Positions 44,271 to 54,813 are shown, numbered from the stretch's first letter. The stretch: 64,000 nt of DNA from an uncultured Bacteroidales bacterium (GCA_944322715.1 CALUPT010000002.1:160878-224877), one strand, 5' to 3'. The notes: generated by a model from the sequence alone, not told the origin. A program made the numbers and translations.

Positions 44271-45815
44271 TCATTGCCGGAAAAACGGCACTGCCTCGGC
44301 CACGATATATGTACTGCCGCCTATGTAGACCAAATGGCGTGCCGCATCGGTTCCGGGGCCTGTCTCACGCCCTGCAGCAAAGCCGGTCCCTTCGCCGGAA
44401 GAGACGGCAGGAAGAACTCCTGCGGCCTCAAGTGCCGCTTTCATGTCACCGCAGCATACCGCCCTGGAAGGATCCCCGCCTGCAGCCACGTACTTTCCGA
44501 GAATCTCCTCCGCCGGCATCGCCCTTTTCCCGGGAGCGGTCACCGCCACCAGTTCCGCGCACTTCGGAAACATTTCCATTATCCTGTCCACGTCCTTGTC
44601 CGCCATGGCACCGTAGACTATCGTCAGAGTGTCGAACCGTCCGCTGCGCATCATTCTTTCCAACTGTGAAAAATTGTATCTGAGTCCGTGGGAATTATGG
44701 CCGATATCGCAGATTACATACGGGCTGTCGGAAAGTTTCTCCCACCGCCCGTGGAACTGCATCCGCCTGGCGGTATGTTCTATTGCCGATCCTACCGCAC
44801 CGCCGCGCACCGCCGCACCGCCGGTCCCATTCCCTTCCGACGACAGCCGTTTCAATTCAGGAACGGCACCCGTCTCCGCCAGCACATCAATGGCCGCAAG
44901 GACAGTTCTGAGATTCTTTTCCTGGTATTCTCCCTGCAGGTCCATCCGTTCCAGGATCGTATCCTTTTCTTTCCACAGGGATGGTTCCGCCTTGTCAGCA
45001 AATGTCAGCAGCGACATTATCCTGTTCCCGTCTCCCATGAATTCAGGCTCGGGAAGATTGGCATACAACACCTTGCGTTCAAAAACCGGGTCAGTCTCCG
45101 GACCGCTCTCCCCCACAACCGCAGGCACCTTCGGCTTTATGATGCCTGCCTTCTCGAACGCGATTTCACCGAGAGTCTCTCCGAGCATGTCGCAATGGTC
45201 CAGACCTATATTGGTAATCACGCTCAGCACCGGCGTTATTATATTCGTGCTGTCCAACCTCCCTCCGAGACCTGTCTCTATAACGGCGATGTCAACATCC
45301 CGGGATGCGAACCAGCCGAAGGCCATCATTGTCGTGATCTCGAAGAACGAGAGGTCGAGATGGTCGAATGTCGCGCCCCATTCCTTCACATAGTCCCACA
45401 CCTCTTTCTTTGAAATGTAATACAACGGGCATCCCGGCTTGTCCGGACCCGGACCCTCCCCGCAGGAAACGCCTGTCCCCTCCTGCCATCCGCCATCCAG
45501 CACCCTCATTCTCTCGCGGAAATCGAGTATGTGCGGGGAAGTGTAGAGCCCGACCTTCATTCCGGCTGCCGCGCAGACAGAGGCCAGCATGTTTGCCACA
45601 GAACCTTTCCCGTTCGTCCCAGCCACATGTATTGTCCTGTATTTCCTGTGGGGATGTCCCGACAACATGTCGAAGAACAGCATGTTGTCGATGCCTGGCT
45701 TGTATGCCGATGCCCCCGCATTCTGGAACGACGGGAACCTGCGGAACAGGGCATCGATCATTTCCCCGTACGCATTATCCGAATATTCTTTTACCGACTT
45801 GTCTTCTCTTGCCAT
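44271..45815 (-). CDS. folC: Bifunctional folylpolyglutamate synthase/dihydrofolate synthase
   Basis: Adds glutamate to dihydropteroate or folate. Mur-ligase type enzyme: IHVAGTNGKGSVANMLASV (ATP loop, near 60), LYTSPHILDFRERMRV, EITTMMAFGWFASRDVDIAVIETGLGGRLDSTNII, and VICDIGHNSHGLRYNF in the second domain. 514 residues from MAREDKSV at 45815. It is longer than usual because of Gly-rich inserts (near GVSCGEGPGPDKPGCPL, a second near SSEGNGTGGAAVRGGAVGS, and a third near SSGEGTGFAAGRETGPGTDA), which look like low-complexity expansions. Confidence 0.93.
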   Translation of the reverse strand: MAREDKSVKEYSDNAYGEMIDALFRRFPSFQNAGASAYKPGIDNMLFFDMLSGHPHRKYRTIHVAGTNGKGSVANMLASVCAAAGMKVGLYTSPHILDFRERMRVLDGGWQEGTGVSCGEGPGPDKPGCPLYYISKKEVWDYVKEWGATFDHLDLSFFEITTMMAFGWFASRDVDIAVIETGLGGRLDSTNIITPVLSVITNIGLDHCDMLGETLGEIAFEKAGIIKPKVPAVVGESGPETDPVFERKVLYANLPEPEFMGDGNRIMSLLTFADKAEPSLWKEKDTILERMDLQGEYQEKNLRTVLAAIDVLAETGAVPELKRLSSEGNGTGGAAVRGGAVGSAIEHTARRMQFHGRWEKLSDSPYVICDIGHNSHGLRYNFSQLERMMRSGRFDTLTIVYGAMADKDVDRIMEMFPKCAELVAVTAPGKRAMPAEEILGKYVAAGGDPSRAVCCGDMKAALEAAGVLPAVSSGEGTGFAAGRETGPGTDAARHLVYIGGSTYIVAEAVPFFRQ

Positions 45816-45834
45816 ATTCCTGTCATTAGAGACG

Positions 45835-45842
45835 CAAAAATA
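45835..45842 (-). promoter_or_regulatory. -7 promoter element of folC
   Basis: On the minus strand TATTTTTG, an exact TAnnTTTG, 20 bases before the folC start. Confidence 0.55.
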
Positions 45843-45957
45843 AGAAGTTGTTTTCATTTTCATGCGGCAACCCGACCGATAATTTTATCAAAATTTCAAA
45901 AGCGTCTCACGGGAAATAAACAGATTCTTGCTATCTTTACGGAGATTTTTCAAGCAG

Positions 45958-47307
45958 ATGAAGGGAAAGACGGACATATTGTTTTCGGAGTATATCATCG
46001 ATGGCGCCGTGATGGACTCGACCCCGGCCGACATGCTCAAGGAATGTATGCCGGAACCGTACTGGAAAGCATTCGCCGCAAGATGGCCCAGACCGGGAAA
46101 CGGCGATACCGGAGAGCCGGTGATAGATGAGACGGCAGACAGGACCCCGGTCAACTTCAGATACGACTGCGGCAGGGAGGCCGAATATCTGCAGAAGGTC
46201 ATTTCCGCCATGTCCTCAAACGGCAGCGCATATCCTGACATAAGTCCGGACCACCCCCGCTCCGCAACCCGTCTTGCCGTGGCCGAATGCATTCTCGAAT
46301 CCCTGTGGAAAGAAGGACATTTCAGGCTCGGCAATCTGGACATGTCGGCAGAATGGATTTGGAGCACCTCAGCCGTAGGAGACATGGCGGCATTCTATAC
46401 AAGCGTCGAAGCCGCCACAAGCTATATCTACGATCTCGGGGTGAAACTTACCGAAGCCGGTATCTCGCATCGGGACCAGGTCCATCGCGCAAAGTTCGGC
46501 ATAATGGGGGTCAGGGACTGGATGCCGTTCCGCAGCACGGACAGCGGGATGATTCCCTCCGCCGACGGCTTCCCGGATGAGGACGCCGCAGGCATTGGAG
46601 GCACGCCGGAAAAAGTCTGGATACGGGACTCCAGAAAATGTCCCGGACGGATCGCTTCCGACGGCCGTACCGCAGGACATGCCGGCAGCCGGCTGATATA
46701 CATACCATTCGACACCTGCACGCACAGGCTCGGAGGATCGATGCTGGCGGAAGCGCTCGGCAACGGCAATGAAAACGGCCCTGAAATCATGGATCCAGAC
46801 TATTTCATCGACTGTTTCGAGGTCGTCAGGGAACTTGTAGAGGATGGAGTGGTGATGAGCGGAATATCCGTAGGCAGAGGAGGCATGATGACTGCGGCAG
46901 CGCGGCTCCTCGGATACTTCCGGGCCGGGAAAGACCCGGATACGGCATCCCGGGGAACGGTCTGTGACGGAAAGACGGGCCGGGACATGCGGCAGGCAAC
47001 GGACAATGACAGCTGCAACGGTGACATTGACCTGGACATCAGCGGGATAGAACAGGCATACATCGAGACTGACAGCATCCGGATACTCTTTGCCGAGATA
47101 CCGGGCGTCATCATCCAGATCAGCGATGATGACTATGACTACATGGATGCACAGTTCCTGCTCCAGGACATCGCCTATTACCCGATAGGACGGCCTGTCC
47201 CGACTTCCGGACAACCGCATATCCGGCTGTCATCCTCCAGCCGCACCGGACTGTCTGCAATACTTGCAGCTCTGATGGACGGCCAGTCATCGGAGGGGGA
47301 AGACTGA
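45958..47307 (+). CDS. PurL/AIR-synthase-like protein lacking catalytic motifs
   Basis: 449 residues with no signal peptide. The middle and C-terminal parts follow the second AIR-synthase unit of PurL (FGAM synthase): FYTSVEAATSYIYDLGVKL aligns with the VKAVGxELCPALGI-type helix, LIYIPFDTCTHRLGGSMLAEALG with the LGGSxLAQ segment, then DPDYFIDCFEVVRELVEDGVVMSGISVGRGGMMTAAARLLG with the DGGL segment (DRSDGGL in E. coli), and IRILFAEIPGVIIQISDDD with the E(L/E)GAVIQV strand. The GKDSMSM catalytic segment and the SDGGL acid are not conserved. A polar insert lies near 340-370 (TASRGTVCDGKTGRD). The resemblance is by eye; function unknown. It is 36 bases upstream of the PIN-PhoH gene and probably shares its transcript. 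Confidence 0.6.
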   Translation: MKGKTDILFSEYIIDGAVMDSTPADMLKECMPEPYWKAFAARWPRPGNGDTGEPVIDETADRTPVNFRYDCGREAEYLQKVISAMSSNGSAYPDISPDHPRSATRLAVAECILESLWKEGHFRLGNLDMSAEWIWSTSAVGDMAAFYTSVEAATSYIYDLGVKLTEAGISHRDQVHRAKFGIMGVRDWMPFRSTDSGMIPSADGFPDEDAAGIGGTPEKVWIRDSRKCPGRIASDGRTAGHAGSRLIYIPFDTCTHRLGGSMLAEALGNGNENGPEIMDPDYFIDCFEVVRELVEDGVVMSGISVGRGGMMTAAARLLGYFRAGKDPDTASRGTVCDGKTGRDMRQATDNDSCNGDIDLDISGIEQAYIETDSIRILFAEIPGVIIQISDDDYDYMDAQFLLQDIAYYPIGRPVPTSGQPHIRLSSSSRTGLSAILAALMDGQSSEGED

Positions 47308-47342
47308 TACCATTGAGAAAGGACACATTAAAACCACATATC

Positions 47343-48752
47343 ATGACACGGTACGCCAATGTCCCCGACAAGGGGCCGGGAGCCAGAAGGCCGAAGATAT
47401 TCGTGCTCGACACAAACATAATCCTGCATGACTTCAAGTGCATCAGACAGTTCCAGGAAAACGACATCGTCATCCCTTCCGCCGTCATCGAAGAACTGGA
47501 CAAGTTCAAGAAAGGGAACGATGCCCTCAGTTTCAACGCAAGGAACTTCATGAGGGAGTTGGACAGGCTGACAGGCAACAGGATGTTCGGGGAGCACGGA
47601 GTACCCATCGGCAAGGACAAGGGCAACATCAAGGTAGAGCTGAACCATCCGTTCCCGCACGAACTTCGCAACCTGTTCCAGGATGACACCCAGGACCACA
47701 GGATACTCGCCACAGCGATGTGGGTGAGGGACAACAATCCGGACCGTTTCGTAGCCCTCGTGACCAAGGACATCAACCTGAGGATGAAGGCAAAGGCGGT
47801 CGGCATGGAAGCCCAGGACTACCTGACAGACAAGATAGACGAGCAGAGAGTGGAATACACCAGGAACGAAGTGATCGTCAAGGAGAATTTCGATCCTGCC
47901 AAATGTCAGGAACTCACATACGGGAAAGGCTGGCTTGCTCCGGAGGATCTGACAGACCGTCATACCGGCAAGGAAGGCCGGGAGGAAAGGCCGATGCCGA
48001 ACCAGCTGTACAGGTTCCGCTGGGGAGAGAACGGGCATGAAATGACCAGTTGCGCCAGATATGACAGCCGGACGGACAGGATCATCCTGATCAGGAAACA
48101 GTACGCATACGGCATATCACCCCGGAACGACGAACAGAAGTTTGCCATAGAGGCATGTCTCAACAAAGAAATAAGGCTCGTGTCGCTGACCGGAGGGGCA
48201 GGTACAGGGAAGACGCTTCTTGCCCTGGCTGCCGCACTGGAACAGGAACGGGACTATGAACAGATCATACTGTCGCGCCCGACCGTAATTCTCGGAAATC
48301 AGGAAATAGGGTTTCTGCCCGGAGACGAAAAAGCCAAGATGGGACCGTTCATCCAACCCCTGATGGACAATCTGAACGTAATCAGGAACGTGTTCAAGCC
48401 CGGCAGCAAGCAGGCCCAGAGGATAGATGCCATGCTCAAGGAAGAAAAACTGCTGATATCGCCTTTGGCATATATAAGGGGACGGAGTCTCGGAAACGTG
48501 TTCTTCATAATCGATGAGGCGCAGAACCTTACTCCTCACGAAATCAAGACCATTATCACAAGGGCTGGAGAAGGGACGAAGATGGTCTTCACAGGCGACC
48601 TGTTCCAGATCGACCAGCCGTATCTTGACATCTATTCCAACGGACTCACCCATCTGGGCGAAAAAATGGCAGGGCAGCCGCTGTTCGAACACATCAACCT
48701 GCGCAAGGGGGAAAGGAGCGAACTTTCAGACCTCGCAAGCAGACTGTTGTAA
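47343..48752 (+). CDS. PIN-domain/PhoH-family ATPase (PhoH2 type)
   Basis: RNA helicase-ribonuclease candidate. The N-terminal PIN nuclease domain (about residues 15-150) starts RRPKIFVLDTNIILHDFKC with the first metal Asp and continues DHRILATAMWV and FVALVTKDINLRMKA. The C-terminal PhoH ATPase (about 245-465) has LTGGAGTGKTLLALAAALEQ (Walker A), LSRPTVILGNQEIGFLPGD and NVFFIIDEAQNLTPHE (Walker B), and FTGDLFQID. 469 residues from the ATG at 47343, typical of PhoH2 proteins, which couple unwinding and cleavage of RNA. It follows the PurL-like gene. Confidence 0.94.
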   Translation: MTRYANVPDKGPGARRPKIFVLDTNIILHDFKCIRQFQENDIVIPSAVIEELDKFKKGNDALSFNARNFMRELDRLTGNRMFGEHGVPIGKDKGNIKVELNHPFPHELRNLFQDDTQDHRILATAMWVRDNNPDRFVALVTKDINLRMKAKAVGMEAQDYLTDKIDEQRVEYTRNEVIVKENFDPAKCQELTYGKGWLAPEDLTDRHTGKEGREERPMPNQLYRFRWGENGHEMTSCARYDSRTDRIILIRKQYAYGISPRNDEQKFAIEACLNKEIRLVSLTGGAGTGKTLLALAAALEQERDYEQIILSRPTVILGNQEIGFLPGDEKAKMGPFIQPLMDNLNVIRNVFKPGSKQAQRIDAMLKEEKLLISPLAYIRGRSLGNVFFIIDEAQNLTPHEIKTIITRAGEGTKMVFTGDLFQIDQPYLDIYSNGLTHLGEKMAGQPLFEHINLRKGERSELSDLASRLL

Positions 48753-48781
48753 CCGGTATGGTATAAATCACGGATTTTTAT

Positions 48782-48789
48782 TATTTTTG
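48782..48789 (+). promoter_or_regulatory. -7 promoter element of ppdK
   Basis: TATTTTTG, an exact TAnnTTTG, 45 bases before the ATG at 48834. Confidence 0.6.
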
Positions 48790-48833
48790 CGCACGATTTG
48801 ACAACAAACCCAATATTAAAAATCATAACTGAA

Positions 48834-51560
48834 ATGGCAGACAAGAAAAAAAGAGTCTACCGCTTCGGCGGAAAGACCGCTGAGGGCGACGGCTCTATGA
48901 GAAACCTCCTCGGAGGAAAAGGCGCTAACCTTGCAGAAATGTGCAGACTTAACATTCCGGTACCTGCAGGATTCACAATCACGACAGAATGCTGTGCAGA
49001 GTACTATCAGCTCGGCGGGGGTTATACGGACGAGCTCAAGGCGGAAGTGGCGGATGCGATGAAGGCTACGGAAGCCATAATGGGCAAGAAATTCGGAGAC
49101 AACAGGGACCCTCTCCTTGTCAGCTGCCGTTCAGGAGCGAGAAGTTCGATGCCGGGAATGATGGACACAATCCTCAATATAGGTCTGTGTTCCGCCACTA
49201 TCCCGGGTCTTATCGAAAAGACAGGCAACCCGCGTTTCGTATATGACGCATACCGCCGTCTCATCATGATGTATTCCGATGTCGTAATGGAAAAGGCGGA
49301 AGGCATCGAGCCGGAAGATGGCCAGGGTATCCGCCAGCAGCTCGACAGGATGATGGAAGAGTTGAAGAAGGCGAAGGGATACGCTTCCGACACCGACATC
49401 ACTGCAGAAGAACTGAAGGAACTCTGCGACAGGTTCAAGTCGAAGGTAAAGGAAGTCCTCGGAGTGGAATTCCCTGACTCTGCAGAGGCCCAGCTCTGGG
49501 GCTCCATCGGCGGAGTGTTCAAGTCATGGAACGGCAAGAGGGCAATCGCATACAGAAAGATAGAAGGGATACCGGATGACTGGGGTACGGCTGTAAACGT
49601 ACAGTCGATGGTATTCGGCAACATGGGAGAGACTTCCGCTACCGGTGTCGCTTTCTCAAGGAATCCTGCCACAGGAGAGAACAAGTTCTACGGAGAATGG
49701 CTCATCAATGCCCAGGGAGAGGATGTAGTTGCCGGTATCCGCACTCCGAACCCTCTCAACGAGGCTACAAAGAATCCTCACAACCAGCATCTCCAGTCTC
49801 TCGAGACCGCAATGCCGGAAGTCTACAGGGAACTTGATGACATCCGCAAGCATCTTGAAGACCATTTCAGGGACATGCAGGATATCGAGTTCACCATCCA
49901 GGACGGCAAGCTGTGGATGCTCCAGTGCCGTATCGGCAAGAGGACAGGTATAGCGGCCCTCACCATGGCAATGGACATGCTCGACGAGAAAATGATCGAT
50001 GAGAAAACGGCCGTAATGCGTGTCGCACCTAACCAGCTGGACGAAATCCTCCACCCTATACTCGACCCTGCATCAGAGAAGAAGGCAAAGGTCGTGGCGC
50101 ACGGTCTTCCTGCATCTCCGGGAGGTGCCGTCGGCAAGGTAGTGTTCTCATCCGAAGCCGCCATGGCGGAAAACGCCAAAGGCGTAGCCACAATCCTCGT
50201 CAGGGAAGAGACCTCGCCTGAGGATGTGGAAGGGATGCGTGCAGCTGCAGGTATCCTCACCCAGAGGGGCGGCATGACTTCGCATGCAGCCCTCGTGGCA
50301 AGAGGCTGGGGCAAGTGCTGCATAGTCGGCTGCGATGCCCTTCACATTGACCTGGCAGGAAAGACAGCCACATTCCAGAACAGCGGAGTGACAATCAAGG
50401 AAGGAGACGTCATCAGTCTCAACGGAGCCAAGGGTCTCGTGTACAATACCGGTATCGAGACAATGGATGCATCCGAGAACCCTCTCTTCATCAAGTTCAT
50501 GTCACTTGTGGACAAATACCGCAGGCTCGGCGTACGCACGAATGCCGACACTCCGGAAGATGCAGAGCGTGCCTTGAACTTCGGTGCCGAAGGTATCGGA
50601 CTTTTCCGTGTGGAGCACATGTTCTATGGAAAGAACGCGGAGACGCCTCTTGCAAAACTGCGCAAGATGATTCTTTCAAGGACGGATGATGAACGCCGCG
50701 CCGCACTCGCCGAACTCGAGCCGTATATCAAGGCATCCGTCAAGAGTACAATGAGGGTGATGGACGGCAAGCCTGTCACATTCCGCCTGCTCGACCCGCC
50801 GCTGCATGAATTCGTGCCTCAGACACAGACCAAGAGGGAGGAACTTGCCAACGAACTCGGCATTTCAGAGGAAGACATCGAAAAGAGGGGCGAATCCCTC
50901 CACGAAGTGAACCCTATGATGGGACACCGCGGAGTACGTCTGCACATCACATACCCGATGATTTCCGAGACCCAATTCAGGGCAATCTTCACTGCCGCCG
51001 CAGAACTCCAGGAAGAGGGGCTGCATCCTATGCCGGAAATAATGGTCCCTGTGACCGTTTCCCAGCGCGAGCTGAAGTTCCAGAAGGCCATCTGCGTGCG
51101 AGTCAAGGCGGAAGTGGAGGCAGCGACCAACCAGACCATCGAATACAAGTTCGGAACCATGATCGAGATTCCTCGCGCCGCCCTCACCGCAGACAGGATG
51201 GCCAGGACTGCGGAGTTCTTCTCGTTCGGTACCAATGACCTGACCCAGATGACATTCGGCTTCTCACGCGATGATGTCGGAACATTCATGGGCGACTACC
51301 TCGGCAACAAGATACTTGATGCGGATCCGTTCCAGACCCTCGACCAGAAAGGAGTGGGCAAGCTGCTGGAATATGCGGTTGAAATGGGGCGCGAGACCCG
51401 TCCTGAACTGAAATGCGGTATCTGCGGAGAACACGGAGGAGACCCCGCATCCGTAGAATTCTGCTACAAGATCGGGCTCAACTATGTATCCTGCTCACCT
51501 TTCCGCGTGCCTATCGCCCGCCTCGCTGCGGCGCAGGCTGCAATAAAGGCAGAACAGTGA
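48834..51560 (+). CDS. ppdK: Pyruvate, phosphate dikinase
   Basis: Interconverts pyruvate, ATP and phosphate with phosphoenolpyruvate, AMP and pyrophosphate. 908 residues from MADKKKRVYRFGG. The N-terminal ATP-grasp domain shows LLGGKGANLAEMCRLN and SCRSGARSSMPGMMDTILNIGL; the central phosphohistidine domain shows GGMTSHAALVARGWGKCCIVG (His of TSHAA); the C-terminal PEP barrel shows EGIGLFRVEHMF, EVNPMMGHRGVRL, FSFGTNDLTQMTFGFSRDD and KCGICGEHGGDP. All key motifs are intact. Codon use is biased as in highly expressed genes. A strong stem-loop follows. Confidence 0.98.
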   Translation: MADKKKRVYRFGGKTAEGDGSMRNLLGGKGANLAEMCRLNIPVPAGFTITTECCAEYYQLGGGYTDELKAEVADAMKATEAIMGKKFGDNRDPLLVSCRSGARSSMPGMMDTILNIGLCSATIPGLIEKTGNPRFVYDAYRRLIMMYSDVVMEKAEGIEPEDGQGIRQQLDRMMEELKKAKGYASDTDITAEELKELCDRFKSKVKEVLGVEFPDSAEAQLWGSIGGVFKSWNGKRAIAYRKIEGIPDDWGTAVNVQSMVFGNMGETSATGVAFSRNPATGENKFYGEWLINAQGEDVVAGIRTPNPLNEATKNPHNQHLQSLETAMPEVYRELDDIRKHLEDHFRDMQDIEFTIQDGKLWMLQCRIGKRTGIAALTMAMDMLDEKMIDEKTAVMRVAPNQLDEILHPILDPASEKKAKVVAHGLPASPGGAVGKVVFSSEAAMAENAKGVATILVREETSPEDVEGMRAAAGILTQRGGMTSHAALVARGWGKCCIVGCDALHIDLAGKTATFQNSGVTIKEGDVISLNGAKGLVYNTGIETMDASENPLFIKFMSLVDKYRRLGVRTNADTPEDAERALNFGAEGIGLFRVEHMFYGKNAETPLAKLRKMILSRTDDERRAALAELEPYIKASVKSTMRVMDGKPVTFRLLDPPLHEFVPQTQTKREELANELGISEEDIEKRGESLHEVNPMMGHRGVRLHITYPMISETQFRAIFTAAAELQEEGLHPMPEIMVPVTVSQRELKFQKAICVRVKAEVEAATNQTIEYKFGTMIEIPRAALTADRMARTAEFFSFGTNDLTQMTFGFSRDDVGTFMGDYLGNKILDADPFQTLDQKGVGKLLEYAVEMGRETRPELKCGICGEHGGDPASVEFCYKIGLNYVSCSPFRVPIARLAAAQAAIKAEQ

Positions 51561-51581
51561 CATGGCTGGACATTAGTCGAT

Positions 51582-51620
51582 TAGGCGGCAGGCTTTTCAT
51601 TTTCAAAGGCCTGCCGCCTA
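51582..51620 (+). terminator. Stem-loop terminator of ppdK
   Basis: TAGGCGGCAGGC and GCCTGCCGCCTA form a perfect 12-bp stem around a 15-base loop, 22 bases after the stop codon; TTGTCTT follows rather than a clean T-run. Confidence 0.7.
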
Positions 51621-51681
51621 TTGTCTTGAAAATCATTTTTAATTTTATCGGTGACGGGATATAAGGCGTAAGATATTTTTG

Positions 51682-51689
51682 TATCTTTG
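51682..51689 (+). promoter_or_regulatory. -7 promoter element of the second SusC/SusD operon
   Basis: TATCTTTG, an exact TAnnTTTG, 30 bases before the ATG at 51719. It fixes the expected start of the SusC gene upstream of the G run at 51746-51753. Confidence 0.6.
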
Positions 51690-51718
51690 TCTGTTACGGA
51701 CTGATAAATAGACAATTT

Positions 51719-54700
51719 ATGCATTATCCCTTTCATAGGCGGATAGGGGGGGGTAATTCCTCTGGTCATTACATTCGCATTATTCCTTTCATCAGCGTCA
51801 AGCATTGATGCTCAAGACTATACCGGTACAGAAGACCGGGTTGTAGAGCTGTCCGGGAAGGTCATTGATGCCGGTGATGGATACCCGCTGATCGGAGTTT
51901 CCGTCATGATAGAGGGCACCAGCACGGGAGCAGCGACCGACCTTGACGGCAATTTCACACTGGAAATCCCGGATGAAACGTGCAATATCGCATTCTCGTA
52001 TGTCGGCTACGACACATACATCAAGGAATACAACACACGCAATGCAGATTCATTCAGAAGAATAGTACTGCAGGCGAATACCACGGAACTCGCAGATGTG
52101 GTGGTGACCGGCGTATATGAAAGGAAAAAGGAAAGTTTCACCGGATCATCCGCCACATACAAGGGAGACCAGCTCAAGCAGGTAGGATCCTCCAATGTAC
52201 TGCAGAGTCTCAAGACCCTGGACCCATCTTTCAAGATAATGGAGAGCACCCAATTCGGCTCGGATCCGAACAGGATGCCCGACATCGAGATAAGGGGGAA
52301 AACCAGCGTTGCGGGACTGAGGGAGGAATACGGTACGGACCCCAACCAGCCGCTGTTCATCCTTGACGGTTTCGAGACCACACTGGAGACGGTGATGAAC
52401 CTGAACATGAACCGTGTGGCATCCGTAACCATCCTGAAGGATGCGGCATCCACGGCCATCTACGGTTCCAAAGCGGCAAACGGAGTGGTGGTCATAGAGA
52501 CAAAGGCCCCTGCAAGAGGCCGGCTCCAGGTGTCCTACAAGGGGGACTTCAGCATATCATTCGCAGACCTTACCGACTACAACCTGATGAATGCCAGCGA
52601 AAAGCTGGAGTTCGAAACCCTCGCCGGAGTATATACGGATGGGAACGGAGACCCGTTCAACCAGGTCCGGTTAGACAACCTGCGCAACGACAGGCTCAAG
52701 AACATTGCCCGCGGCGTGGACACATACTGGCTGAGCGAGCCGCTCCGCACAGGATTCACCCACAAGCACAACGTCTATGCGGAAGGAGGAGAGGACAAGA
52801 TAAGATACGGTATCGGTCTGAGCTACGGCAATACCCAGGGAGTCATGAAAGGCTCGGGACGGCAGACTTTGGAAGGGAACATCGACCTAATCTACCGGAC
52901 CGGCAAGTTCCAGTTCAGCAACAAACTGACCATCAACTATCTCGACTCGGAAAATCCTGCAGTATCCTTTCAGGAATACGCGAATGCCAACCCATACTAT
53001 ACCAAATACAACAGCGAGGGAGGCATCGACAAATACCTCTACTACCCGGAGGAAGGCGCGGATGACTATCCGGTCAGCAACCCTCTCTGGAACGCCTCGC
53101 TCAACAACTATGATGTCTCCGAAAGTTTCGGATTCACCAACAATTTCATCTTCGAATGGTTCATCCAGGACTACCTGAGGTTCAGGGCAAAATTCGGAAT
53201 CACGAAATCGGATGATGACTCACAGACAAGGCTTTCTCCGCTTCATTCGCAGTTCGATGACCTTGAAGATACCGAAAAGGGACTCTATACCCACAGCCTC
53301 GGCAAGGATCTCACATACGAAGGGGACGCCGCCATCACATTCGGGAAACTCCTCGGAGGGAAACACATGGTGAATGCAGTCGGAGGATTCAATTTCAGCA
53401 ATGACAGGACGGAAACATTCGGATATTCGGCCAACGGATTTACGGATGACCGCTTCGGAGCGCCATCGTTTGCCAACAACTATCCTGTCGGCGAGACTCC
53501 GGACTACGACCTGAACGTACAGAGGGCAGCCAGCTTCTACATCAACGGCGGCTATGCCTACGATGACCGCTACCTGCTCGATTTCAACTACCGTCTGGAC
53601 GGGACATCCCTTTTCGGGACAGGCAACAGGTTCAGGAACACATGGTCGGTCGGACTCGGGTGGAACATGCACAAGGAGAAATTCATGGAAGGGACCGATT
53701 TCTTTCAGATGCTCAAAATCAGAGGCTCGATAGGCAACCCCGGGAACCAGAACTTCTCATCCTACAGGGCGTTCACCACATACCGTTTCAACGGCTGGAT
53801 GACCAACATATTCGGGACCGGGGTGATTGTCAACGAACTGGGCAACCCTGATCTGGGCTGGCAGGAAACCATCAACACGGATATCGGTGCCGACATCACG
53901 TTCTGGGGCAACCGCATCAACCTCACTTTCGACTATTACTGGAAGGACACCGATCCCCTGCTCGCCATCATTTCGACCAAGGGTTCGATGGGAGTGTCGA
54001 GCATAGCCATGAATGCAGGCGCACAGAAGACGCACGGCTGGGAGGCGACATTCAAGATATCGCCGATATACCGGCCGTCAGAAGGCATCAACTGGAATAT
54101 CAGTCTCAACGCGACAAGCTCCAGGTCAAGATATGCCGACATAGGCAATTCGTTCAGCCAGTTGAACGAGGAGGGAAAAGCATCGCTCTCGGGCACGACA
54201 AGGTATTATGACGGAGGCAGCCCGACAGCAATATGGGCCGTCCGGTCAGCAGGCATCGACCCGGCCACAGGTCAGGAACTGTTCATCAGAAAAGATGGAA
54301 GCTATTCTTTCACATACGATTCCGGGGATGAGACCGTTGTCGGAGACACGGAACCGAAGATAGAGGGCATCCTCGGTACCACCTTGTATTTCAAGGGGCT
54401 GTACATCGGCTGCTATTTCAGGTACAGACTCGGAGGACAGGTGTTCAACACCTCCCTTTTCCAGAAAGTAGAGAACATCGGCACCGAGGACGTCTACAAC
54501 AACCAGGACAAAAGAGCCCTCTACGACCGTTGGTCCGCCACTAACAGGGAAGCGTATTTCAAGGGCATCTCCCTCGTGCAGACCACGGACAAGTCCTCCC
54601 GCTTCGTCATGGATGAGAATACATTCACAGGGGAATCCATCAACATAGGGTACGAGTTTCCCGACAGGATAACCAGGAAACTGAAAATGAGCGCACTGTC

Positions 54701-54812
54701 CGTACAGATGACCATGAACGACATCTTCCGGGTATCTTCAGTCAGGGTAGAAAGGGGTACGGACTACCCTTTTGCCCGTTCCATATCTTTTTCCATAGGC
54801 ATGACATTCTGA
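51719..54812 (+). CDS. SusC/RagA-like TonB-dependent transporter, out of frame at a G8 run in the signal peptide
   Basis: Outer-membrane importer paired with the SusD-like gene that follows after one base. From about 51747 the frame is open to 54812: regulatory-like domain (VVELSGKVIDAGDGYPLIGV, residues about 30-110), plug (VVVTGVYERKKESFTGSSA, PLFILDGFETTLE, AIYGSKAANGVVVIETK) and barrel ending ARSISFSIGMTF. In that frame no ATG, GTG or TTG precedes 51906, a position inside the first domain, and a stop lies at 51744. The promoter-proximal ATG (51719) reads MHYPFHRRIGG and then, because of eight G at 51746-51753, leaves the frame. With seven G the product begins MHYPFHRRIGGVIPLVITFA and continues with LFLSSASSIDAQ, a good signal peptide. 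The gene is therefore OFF as written, or the run was miscounted. Confidence 0.85.
51746..51753 (+). repeat. Run of eight G in the SusC signal-peptide region
   Basis: Eight consecutive G between ATA and TAATT. Loss of one G (or gain of two) joins the upstream ATG to the transporter frame. Position and effect are those of a slipped-strand contingency tract. Confidence 0.7.
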
Positions 54813-54813
54813 C

